From: CAYMRB01 sp964392615
GTDB lineage: Bacteria; Planctomycetota; UBA8108
Direction of reading: 5' to 3'
DNA length: 18,761 bases
Assembly (NCBI GenBank): GCA_964392615.1
Contig: CAYMRB010000175.1
Span: forward strand, 1 to 18,761
Shown here: piece by piece, positions 7,075 through 13,294 of the stretch
Numbering within the stretch: position 1 is the first letter of the stretch
How the letters are laid out: every line of letters starts with the position of its first letter
The notes under the pieces: model-generated
Databases searched by the model: none
Told to the model about the DNA's origin: nothing
The model's input: only the letters and a program-made list of their open reading frames with translations
Made by a program: the position numbers and the translations under genes

Positions 7075-9234
7075 ATGTTCGAAGCGAGTCTCATGAGGCG
7101 AAGCGGATCGTCGGGAGCGTTCTCCCATCTCGCCGTCGTTGTAGCGTTGCTCGCGGTGGGGCCGCAGGCCTCCGCAGAAGGCAATGACGCAGTCGTCCAC
7201 ATTGCGGAAGGCGATGTGTGGAGTTTCTTCCGCGGCACCGAAGCGCCGCCGGAGGCCTGGAACCAGCCGGCGTTCGACGACTCCGGGTGGGAAGAGGGCC
7301 CGACCGGCATCGGCTACGGAGACGAGGACGACCGCACGGTTCTCGAGGACATGAGGTGCCAGCTCGCGGAAGGGGAAGGAGAAGAGCGGGAGTGCGTCGA
7401 GGGGGGTTACCTCTCCTACTTCGTGCGCACGACGTTCGAGCGCCCCGAGATTCCGGAGGGCCAGCGACTGTTCGCCGTGGTGAGCTTCGACGACGGCTTC
7501 GCGCTCTACGCGAACGGCGAGGAGGTCGGCCGGGTCAACCTGCCCGACGGCGAGGTCGGATTCGACACGCCCGCGTCGACGATCGTCGGCGACGCCCCGA
7601 GGGAGCCCGACGCGGTGATCGTGATCCCCGTCGAGCTCCTGCGGGAAGGCGCGAACGTGCTGGCGGCGAGCGTTCACAATCACAACCGCACGAGCTCGGA
7701 TGCATCGTTCATCCTCAGCCTTCTCGTAGGTCATCCCGATGAGGGACCTCCGCCGAGCTGCGAGGACCTCTGCGAGCGCTCGGCAAACGAGCGCTTTCAG
7801 GTCTGTATCTCCGAGCGAGGCGAGGCCGCGGAGGAGGAGTGCGCCGCGATTCGTCGCGAGCACTTCCAGAACTGTGTCCAGCGAGAGTGCGAGGACGACC
7901 CCGATCCAGAGCCCACCTGCGAGGACCTCTGCGAGGAGAGGGCCAACGCTCTCTTCCACGAGTGTCGCGAGAACGGCGGCGACGAGGAATCGTGCGCCAC
8001 GCGTCGTCGCGTAGCCCTCGAAAGCTGCCTGGTCGACGAATGCGACCACGATCCCGAGGAGCCCAACTGCGAAGCTCGCTGCGAGCTCGAGGCGAACGAG
8101 GCCTTCCACGACTGCGTCGAGGAGCGCGGCGAAGACGCGGAGGAGGAGTGCGCTGCGCGGCGCCGTGAGCAGATCCAGGGCTGCATCCGGGAGCGTTGCG
8201 ATGATGAGCCGCCTCCGGACCCCGACTGCGAAGGAACCTGCGAGACGCGGGCAGCGAACGCGTTTCACGCCTGCATCGACGAACATGGCGAGGCGGCGGA
8301 AGAGGAGTGCCGAGCACACTCCAACCGCATGTTCGAGGCGTGCATTCGCGACTGCGACGGTACGATTCCCATGCCGCCGGAGTGCGCCGACGACTGTGCG
8401 CATCGCGGTGAGCGAGTCTTCCAGGATTGCCTCGACGCTGGCGGCGACGAGGAGGAATGCCGCGCGCTCGCGAGCGACGTCGTCGGTGTCTGTCTCGAGC
8501 GGTGCGGCGGCGCCAATCCTTGCGAGGACCGCTGCAGCGGTGCGGCCCAGATCGTCTTCACGGGGTGTCGACTCGCCGGCCTGCCCGAAAGCCAATGTCG
8601 CGAGCTCGCGAACCTCGTCCTGGAGGCCTGTGTCGGTGGCTGTGGCGATCCGGCTACGTGCGTGGAGCAATGCGCGGAGCTGTCACTCCGTGCGGTGGCC
8701 GAGTGCCGCGAGCGCGGTGGCGACGCGGTCGAATGCGAACGCCATGGCGTCGAGGTCGCCCGCGAGTGCAGCTCCTATTGCGATTCGGGTCCGCAACCAC
8801 CACCGTGCGATGAGCGTTGTGAGTCGCGCGCCGACGAGATCGCGGCCCGCTGCCGTGCAGAGGGGCTCTCCGAGAGTCAGTGCGCGGAGACGCGTGCGAC
8901 GTTCCTCGAAGAGTGCCTGGTCGAGATGGGCGAAATCTGCGACCGCGAGCAGCAGGCAGCGCAATCGATCTTCCAGGCATTCACCCGCGGCGACGTCGAC
9001 GGCGACGGAACCGTCACCATGAGCGACTCGATCGGTCTGCTCGGATTCCTGTTCCTCGGCACCGAGGGCTCGGCATGCGAGGACAGCTCCGATGCGAATG
9101 ACGACGGCGAGCTCAACGTCGGCGACCCGGTGACGATTCTCAATTACCTGTTCCTCGGCAGCGCGAGGCTGCCGGCGCCGTATCCGATCGCCGGACAGGA
9201 CCCGACCTCCGACCATCTGATCTGCGCGCCTTAG
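7075..9234 (+). CDS. Secreted Cys-rich eight-repeat protein with dockerin-like C-terminus
   Basis: I do not recognise this protein as a named family. It has 719 residues, is very acidic, and is probably extracellular or cell-wall associated. A signal peptide (HLAVVVALLAVGPQASA) occupies about 1-35. Residues ~45-222 resemble a galactose-binding-like jelly roll (WNQPAFDDSGWEEGPTGIGYG, then FALYANGEEVG, then NVLAASVHNHN), also present in the esterase at 16742-18553. Residues 229-622 are eight repeats, each with six cysteines. Residues 640-651 (DVDGDGTVTMSD) and 673-684 (DANDDGELNVGD) are two EF-hand-like calcium loops, each followed by a helix with FLFLG/YLFLG, as in type I dockerin-like domains. 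No cohesin is visible nearby. The gene is preceded by a strong ribosome binding site and stands alone between two copies of a repeat; its TAG stop lies within the left end of the downstream element. A structural or scaffold role at the cell surface is a plausible inference, not shown. Confidence 0.9.
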   Translation: MFEASLMRRSGSSGAFSHLAVVVALLAVGPQASAEGNDAVVHIAEGDVWSFFRGTEAPPEAWNQPAFDDSGWEEGPTGIGYGDEDDRTVLEDMRCQLAEGEGEERECVEGGYLSYFVRTTFERPEIPEGQRLFAVVSFDDGFALYANGEEVGRVNLPDGEVGFDTPASTIVGDAPREPDAVIVIPVELLREGANVLAASVHNHNRTSSDASFILSLLVGHPDEGPPPSCEDLCERSANERFQVCISERGEAAEEECAAIRREHFQNCVQRECEDDPDPEPTCEDLCEERANALFHECRENGGDEESCATRRRVALESCLVDECDHDPEEPNCEARCELEANEAFHDCVEERGEDAEEECAARRREQIQGCIRERCDDEPPPDPDCEGTCETRAANAFHACIDEHGEAAEEECRAHSNRMFEACIRDCDGTIPMPPECADDCAHRGERVFQDCLDAGGDEEECRALASDVVGVCLERCGGANPCEDRCSGAAQIVFTGCRLAGLPESQCRELANLVLEACVGGCGDPATCVEQCAELSLRAVAECRERGGDAVECERHGVEVARECSSYCDSGPQPPPCDERCESRADEIAARCRAEGLSESQCAETRATFLEECLVEMGEICDREQQAAQSIFQAFTRGDVDGDGTVTMSDSIGLLGFLFLGTEGSACEDSSDANDDGELNVGDPVTILNYLFLGSARLPAPYPIAGQDPTSDHLICAP
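7759..8940 (+). repeat. Eight tandem six-cysteine repeats within the Cys-rich protein
   Basis: Each unit of ~45-53 residues follows C-x3-C-x10-C-x(9 or 11)-C-x10-C-x(3 or 4)-C; the last unit has x7 at the final interval. Units begin CEDLC, CEDLC, CEARC, CEGTC, CADDC, CEDRC, CVEQC and CDERC. Units 1, 3 and 4 have the 11-residue central loop with EEEC, the others have 9. Units 1-3 have C-x4-C at the end and Pro/Asp/Glu-rich linkers, while units 4-7 have C-x3-C and mostly shorter linkers. There are 48 cysteines, all in register. The pattern indicates intragenic duplication followed by divergence. Confidence 0.95.
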
Positions 9235-9399
9235 TGCCGTGTTTCGCAAATATCTGTGCATATCGAGCGAGCAGATTCGTTCGCTGGCGAGGCGCGCGAA
9301 GGAGTCCATGCCGGAGGCCCATAGTCGACTGAGCGCAACGAAGCCAGCGGGCGAAGATGCCGCTCGTATGCACAGATATTTGTGAAAGGCGGCACTTAG
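9231..9399. repeat. Complete ~169-bp palindromic element (MITE/REP-like), includes repeat copy 2
   Basis: The ends are inverted repeats: 9231-9262 starts TTAGTGCCG and 9367-9398 ends CGGCACTTA; 28 of 32 positions match, including an unbroken AAATATCTGTGCATA. Weaker pairing continues inward (CGAGCG, CGCTGGC), so nearly the whole element could fold into one long hairpin. The right half (9311-9400) is the 90-bp repeat also found at 6907-6996. The left end lies over the TAG stop (9232-9234) of the Cys-rich gene. It encodes no transposase. It could be a non-autonomous mobile element, a dispersed extragenic palindrome, or act as a terminator; the sequence alone does not decide. Confidence 0.85.
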
Positions 9400-9400
9400 C
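9311..9400. repeat. 90-bp direct repeat, copy 2
   Basis: Ungapped match to 6907-6996 at 87 of 90 positions, in the same orientation. The two copies flank the Cys-rich gene about 2.3 kb apart. Orientation and high identity mean they could recombine and delete the gene. Confidence 0.9.
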
Positions 9401-9403
9401 ATG

Positions 9404-9481
9404 GCAGTCCGTTGAATAGAGGCTCCGAGCGCGATGGCAGCCATTTCGCCATCGCGCTCGGAGCCCTTTTCAACGGGCTGC
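9404..9481. terminator. Near-perfect palindrome: strong hairpin, possible terminator or second MITE
   Basis: A perfect 18-bp stem is formed by GGCTCCGAGCGCGATGGC (9421-9438) and its exact complement (9448-9465), with a 9-base loop. Beyond a small internal bulge (TAGA opposite CTT), CCGTTGAA (9409-9416) pairs exactly with TTCAACGG (9469-9476), and a few more bases pair outside that. The right arm is followed by a short CTTTT, so it could terminate transcription from the Cys-rich gene. Its ends (CAGTCCGTTGAA) also have the character of a small palindromic mobile element. It starts only a few bases after the other palindromic element ends and shares no sequence with it. Confidence 0.7.
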
Positions 9482-9562
9482 TGAGCCGACTCCGAACTCT
9501 GGTCGAGGGCGACCACCGAGAGGCGCTCGCCATGGGACGCCCCCACGACTACCCTGTCGGCC
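9482..9562. other. Short leader before the DTW gene
   Basis: Eighty-one bases between the palindrome and the ATG at 9563. I see no good Shine-Dalgarno, no promoter match and no alternative in-frame start; an ATG at 9532 is out of frame. Confidence 0.5.
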
Positions 9563-10177
9563 ATGCCCCGAAGCCTCGACGACTTCTGCCCCGGCTGCGG
9601 CCTGGTCGCCGACCATTGCGCTTGTGACATCCTGCCGCGCGTCGAGTTGCCCCTGCGCTTCCTGATCGTTCAGCATGTTTCTGAGCTGTACCGGCAGTCG
9701 AACACCGGGCGAGTTCTCAAGGCGATGCTCGCGGGCACCACCATCCACGTGCACGGTGTCCACCCGGACAGCATCCCCGCCGGCTTGGCTGGCACCGACG
9801 CGTTCGAGCCGCCGGCGCACGCGCGCCTCCTCTTTCCGCTCGTCGGCGCGGCAGAGCTTCGAGCCGACGATGGCACCGACGCGGGTGATTCCCGGCGGAC
9901 GTATGTGATCCTCGACGCGACGTGGAGTCAGGCTCGCCGGATGCGGCGACGCGTACCCGGCCTCCACAGACTCCCGCCCGTCGCACTGCCGCCGGGACCT
10001 CCCTCGACGTGGCCCCTTCGCCGGGCACCGGCGCCCGGGAAGCTCTGCACGCTCGAGGCCGGAATCCGCACGGTCGCGCTGCATGGCTTTGCGAGAGAGG
10101 CTCGGGAGATGGAGCGGGCGATGGCAGAGATCGGCCGTCGACTCTTCTGGTCGCGCGGACGCCGAACGAATTTTTGA
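9563..10177 (+). CDS. DTW-domain tRNA-uridine aminocarboxypropyltransferase
   Basis: The DTW family (TapT in E. coli) transfers the 3-amino-3-carboxypropyl group of S-adenosylmethionine to a tRNA uridine (acp3U) in the cytoplasm. The 204-residue product has the four N-terminal zinc-type cysteines (CPGCGLVADHCAC; C9, C12, C19, C21). The family motif D-x-T-W is LDATWSQARRM (D118-W121). The conserved CTLEAG (C162-G167) near the end corresponds to the family's S/C-TLEA block. Length fits the short bacterial members. There is no signal peptide. It is unrelated in function to its neighbours and appears to be a housekeeping gene between accessory blocks, 87 bases before the HzsA-related gene. No strong ribosome binding site precedes the ATG. 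The exact tRNA position modified is not known from sequence. Confidence 0.9.
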   Translation: MPRSLDDFCPGCGLVADHCACDILPRVELPLRFLIVQHVSELYRQSNTGRVLKAMLAGTTIHVHGVHPDSIPAGLAGTDAFEPPAHARLLFPLVGAAELRADDGTDAGDSRRTYVILDATWSQARRMRRRVPGLHRLPPVALPPGPPSTWPLRRAPAPGKLCTLEAGIRTVALHGFAREAREMERAMAEIGRRLFWSRGRRTNF

Positions 10178-10264
10178 CTCGCGGACCGCGACCTTCCTCG
10201 ACGGGCTACCCAGCCGCTATCATCGTCTGAAAGCTAGCACCCAAACCGCGACCGTGAGATACGA

Positions 10265-13087
10265 ATGAGACTCCTCCTCCCCCTGATCGTCATCGCCGGG
10301 CTCGCGAACGCGAGAGCCCAGACGTTCCCCGTCGAGACCGAGCTGGTGCGAGGCGGCGATGCGCCGCTGCCGCTGGACGTCGACGTGACGGGACTCGACG
10401 ACCTGTATCTGGTGGTCACCTACGGCAAGGACTCCTACTCGAGCGACCAGGCGATCTGGGCGCAGCCCACTCTGACCACGAGCGACGGGACCGTGGTGGA
10501 CTTGACGACCTTGGCCCCGCAGCGAGCCGAGGTGGGCTGGGGGCAGCTCGTGGTCGGTCGGAATCAGAACGGGGGCCGGTTGGCCATCGGCCGGAAGACC
10601 TTCGACTCGGGCTTCTGGGCTCACGGCCCTTCCGTGCTCCACTTCAAGCTCGGCGGCAAATACGCGCGCCTCCGGACGGTCGTGGGAATCGACCGTGGAG
10701 CGGGACGCAAGGGCAGCGTCCGTTTCATCGTGACCGACAAGGTGCCCGAGATGCCGCCTCGCCGCGCCTTCACCGGACGGCGCACCAAGCGGGCGCCGCC
10801 CGCACTGCCCAAGCCCCCGTCCGCTGCCACGAGCTCTCACCGCTTGCATCCCGAGGCGGCGGCCACGCTGCTCGAGCGAGGCATCGAGCGCCTCCTCTTC
10901 ATTCGACGCTACACATTGAACGCCAACCACGTCTACACCGAGTACCTGAACAGCCGCTGGACGCCGGGGGGCGGCTTGACGTTGCTCGACTTGACCACCG
11001 GCGAAGTGCGCGACGTGCTTCCGCAGCTGACGGACGGGGTTGTCAACCGGTTCGACGTCTCCTTCGACGGGAAGAAGGTCCTGTTCGACTACAAGAAGGG
11101 GCCCCGCGACGGGTATCGCATCTTCGAGGTGAACGTCGACGGCACGGGGCTTCGTCAGCTCACGTTCCCCGAGGACGACGAAGCGAAGCTGGTCGAGCGG
11201 TACGGCAGCGGAGGCTACCACCATGGCACCGACGACATGCATCCGTGCTATCTCCCTGACGGCGGCATAGCGTTCGTGACGACGCGCTGTCAGTACGGAA
11301 TCCTCTGCAACGCGGCGGACGTCTACACGACGAAGAACCTCTATCGCATGGACGCCGACGGCGGTCGCATGCGCCCGCTGTCGAACAGCCCCGTCAGCGA
11401 AGCGAGCCCGGCGATGCTGCCGGACGGGCGCATCGTGTACCACCGCTGGGAGTACGTCGACAAGGCCGCGGGCAACGTGAAGAGCCTGTGGTCGATCTAC
11501 CCCGACGGTTCGGCGTCCTCCGAGATCTACGGCAACGCGATCACGTTTCCCGAGACCATGATCTACCCGCGGCCCATTCCCGGCGCGCACGGCAAGATCG
11601 TCATGCTAGGCACGTCGCACTGCTGTCCGAACAATGCCATGGGGGCGGTCATCGTCGTCGACACGTCGAAGGAGATGCGTTCGCCCGAGGCCATGACGTT
11701 CGTGACGGACGACATCCGCGCGCTGGCGCACACGGGCTTCCACTTCCGCGACAAGAACGGAGCCTGGAAGCTCGACAAGACGGGCTCCCACGGGCGGCTG
11801 TTCAAGGACCCCTACCCCGTCTCCGAAGACTTGTTCATCGCCGCGAAGAAGCCCAAGGGGCCGACGTGGGACGATCCCCGGGCGTACGATCTCTGCCTGC
11901 TCGACGGCGAGGGGAACGCCACGCCACTCTACGAGGACGGCGACATCTCCTGCTGGCATCCCTACGCTCTCGAACCTCGCGAGCGGCCTCCGGTGCTCGT
12001 TTCCCCCAAAGATGAACGACTCGCCCAGGCGGGGAGGGCGCTCTGCGTGGTGACCGACGTCTACGCCGGGATGGACGGCGTGGACCGAGGCGCGGTCAAG
12101 TACCTCCGCATTCTCGAGGAGGTGCCTCGCCCCTGGGCCGTTCGAAAGCCGTGGCATCCAGACGACCGAGACGGCATGGCGCACTCGGCCATCGGCGATG
12201 GCTTCCTGGGCCTCAAGGTTCAGCACGGCGTCGTTCCGGTCGAGGCCGACGGGTCGGCTCACTTCTACGTGCCAGCGCTGCGGAACATCTATTTCCAGGC
12301 CCTGGACGACCGATTCCTGGCGATTCAGACCGAGCGTACGCACGTGCAGTACATGCCGGGCGAGCGCCGCAGCTGCATCGGTTGCCACGAAACCGCCAAC
12401 CAGACACAGACGAGCTCGACGGGCAACCCCATCGCCCTGGCACGCCCCGCGTCGGTTCCTGCTCCACAGCCGGACGAGCGGCGCGCACAGAAACTCTTCG
12501 ACTACGACCGCGACATCCAGCCGATCTGGAATCGGCGGTGCTTGCCGTGCCACGGGACGGACGAGCGGGCCGGAGGATTGAGCCTCGACGGCCGCCACGT
12601 GGGCGTCTACAGCTCCTCCTACGCCAACCTCATCAAGCTCTCAAAGGGAAAGAGGCGCCTGCTGGGACACCGAGCACCTCGAAACGAGAACGTTGGCTCG
12701 GCCGAGACGGGGTTCCTGCCGCCGTACGCACTCGGCGCGCGAACCAGTCCCCTCGCGGCCATGCTGACGCGAGGCAGGATTCGCATGCGTGACCCGGAAG
12801 CCCAGACCTACGCGAAACGCTTGATCGAATCGCACGAGGATCTCGTGCTGAGCGAGGCAGAGATCCTCCGGATCACGAACTGGCTGGACATCAACTGCCA
12901 GTACCACCGCTCGTACTGGGGACGGCTACACGCGAAACATCGCGATCACCCGAACTACCGTCCCGAGGTGACGTTCGACGAAGCGCTGCTCCGACAGGTC
13001 CCGGAGTCGGTGGCGAGCGCCGAAGGGGAAGCTACTTCCGCACGAGTGCAGTCAGCGCGAACCCGAAGCTCAACGCTGCGGCGATAG
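10265..13087 (+). CDS. HzsA-related diheme protein with NPCBM-like N-terminal domain
   Basis: A secreted 940-residue protein related to the alpha subunit of hydrazine synthase by its middle region (NHVYTEYLNSRWTPGG, MHPCYLPDGGIAF, GTSHCCPNNAMG), a family found widely in planctomycetes that do not perform anammox. A short signal peptide (MRLLLPLIVIAGLANARA) is followed at ~30-155 by an NPCBM-like carbohydrate-binding domain (FDSGFWAHGPSVLHFKLGGK). Propeller-like repeats cover ~205-560 (DVSFDGKKVLF, YLPDGGIAFVT, MLPDGRIVYHR). Two c-type haem sites follow: CIGCH (704-708) and CLPCH (759-763). The second sits in a DRDIQPIWNRRC...CHG context like that of planctomycete cytochromes of the PSC type. 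It is not expected to be a true hydrazine synthase: the HzsB/HzsC partners are absent nearby. Substrate and electron partner are unknown. Its last 56 bases overlap a minus-strand gene. Confidence 0.88.
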   Translation: MRLLLPLIVIAGLANARAQTFPVETELVRGGDAPLPLDVDVTGLDDLYLVVTYGKDSYSSDQAIWAQPTLTTSDGTVVDLTTLAPQRAEVGWGQLVVGRNQNGGRLAIGRKTFDSGFWAHGPSVLHFKLGGKYARLRTVVGIDRGAGRKGSVRFIVTDKVPEMPPRRAFTGRRTKRAPPALPKPPSAATSSHRLHPEAAATLLERGIERLLFIRRYTLNANHVYTEYLNSRWTPGGGLTLLDLTTGEVRDVLPQLTDGVVNRFDVSFDGKKVLFDYKKGPRDGYRIFEVNVDGTGLRQLTFPEDDEAKLVERYGSGGYHHGTDDMHPCYLPDGGIAFVTTRCQYGILCNAADVYTTKNLYRMDADGGRMRPLSNSPVSEASPAMLPDGRIVYHRWEYVDKAAGNVKSLWSIYPDGSASSEIYGNAITFPETMIYPRPIPGAHGKIVMLGTSHCCPNNAMGAVIVVDTSKEMRSPEAMTFVTDDIRALAHTGFHFRDKNGAWKLDKTGSHGRLFKDPYPVSEDLFIAAKKPKGPTWDDPRAYDLCLLDGEGNATPLYEDGDISCWHPYALEPRERPPVLVSPKDERLAQAGRALCVVTDVYAGMDGVDRGAVKYLRILEEVPRPWAVRKPWHPDDRDGMAHSAIGDGFLGLKVQHGVVPVEADGSAHFYVPALRNIYFQALDDRFLAIQTERTHVQYMPGERRSCIGCHETANQTQTSSTGNPIALARPASVPAPQPDERRAQKLFDYDRDIQPIWNRRCLPCHGTDERAGGLSLDGRHVGVYSSSYANLIKLSKGKRRLLGHRAPRNENVGSAETGFLPPYALGARTSPLAAMLTRGRIRMRDPEAQTYAKRLIESHEDLVLSEAEILRITNWLDINCQYHRSYWGRLHAKHRDHPNYRPEVTFDEALLRQVPESVASAEGEATSARVQSARTRSSTLRR

Positions 13088-13232
13088 CTGCCCCCGCCCC
13101 GGCGACGTAGTCCTGCTTGTCGAGGATCGCAGCGATCCCCAGCAACACCGACGCGATGCCGAGAACGACGAGGGTCGAGGTCAGCATCCCGATGAGCTGG
13201 TGTACGTTTCGGGAACCCGTATCGAGCGGCAT
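13032..13232 (-). CDS. Small two-helix membrane protein, unknown function
   Basis: The 66-residue product from the ATG at 13232 has two hydrophobic segments, about 13-37 (LIGMLTSTLVVLGIASVLLGIAAIL) and 43-64 (rich in Ala/Gly), joined by a short DKQDY loop, and ends in VRK. GGAG 8 bases before the ATG favours this start over the GTG at 13265. It lies 62 bases after sulfatase no. 3 on the same strand and could be its last operon gene. Its 3' end overlaps the end of the HzsA-related gene by 56 bases, tail to tail. No family is recognised. The clear two-helix pattern and the ribosome binding site argue that it is real, but the size and overlap leave doubt. Confidence 0.6.
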   Translation of the reverse strand: MPLDTGSRNVHQLIGMLTSTLVVLGIASVLLGIAAILDKQDYVAGAGAAIAAALSFGFALTALVRK

Positions 13233-13240
13233 GTCGCTGG

Positions 13241-13244
13241 CTCC
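13241..13244 (-). promoter_or_regulatory. Shine-Dalgarno of the small membrane protein
   Basis: GGAG on the minus strand, 8 bases before the ATG at 13232. It decides this start over the upstream in-frame GTG. Confidence 0.45.
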
Positions 13245-13294
13245 ACGTGGTGCGTGCGATTGCACGTCATCCTACATCGTGACGTCGGCCCCGC

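Noticed and set aside
6991..8670. 559-codon minus-strand open frame antisense to the Cys-rich protein
   Set aside because: High-GC antisense frame opposite a gene with regular cysteine spacing, a strong ribosome binding site and a signal peptide. No recognisable domain or start signal.
6907..9400. CRISPR array
   Set aside because: Only two direct repeats, 90 bp each and 2.3 kb apart with a gene between; no regular short repeats or spacers anywhere in the window.
9231..9481. Integron attC sites around the Cys-rich gene
   Set aside because: The position after the stop codon and the palindromic form are suggestive, but the ends (TTAGTGCC/GGCACTTA) lack the GTTRRRY/RYYYAAC core, and no integrase gene is present.
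8683..9630. Minus-strand open frame over the dockerin region and copy 2 of the repeat
   Set aside because: Antisense to the Cys-rich gene and running through palindromic DNA. Its match with the frame near 7000 comes from the 90-bp repeat, not from a protein family.
10174..10223. Promoter for the HzsA-related gene (TTGACT at 10174 and TATCAT at 10218)
   Set aside because: The spacing of 38 bases is far from the usual ~17, and no better -35 partner exists for the TATCAT box.
10265..13087. Calling the diheme protein a true hydrazine synthase (hzsA) and the organism an anammox bacterium
   Set aside because: No HzsB/HzsC genes are adjacent, an extra NPCBM-like domain is present, and HzsA-related proteins are known outside anammox bacteria.
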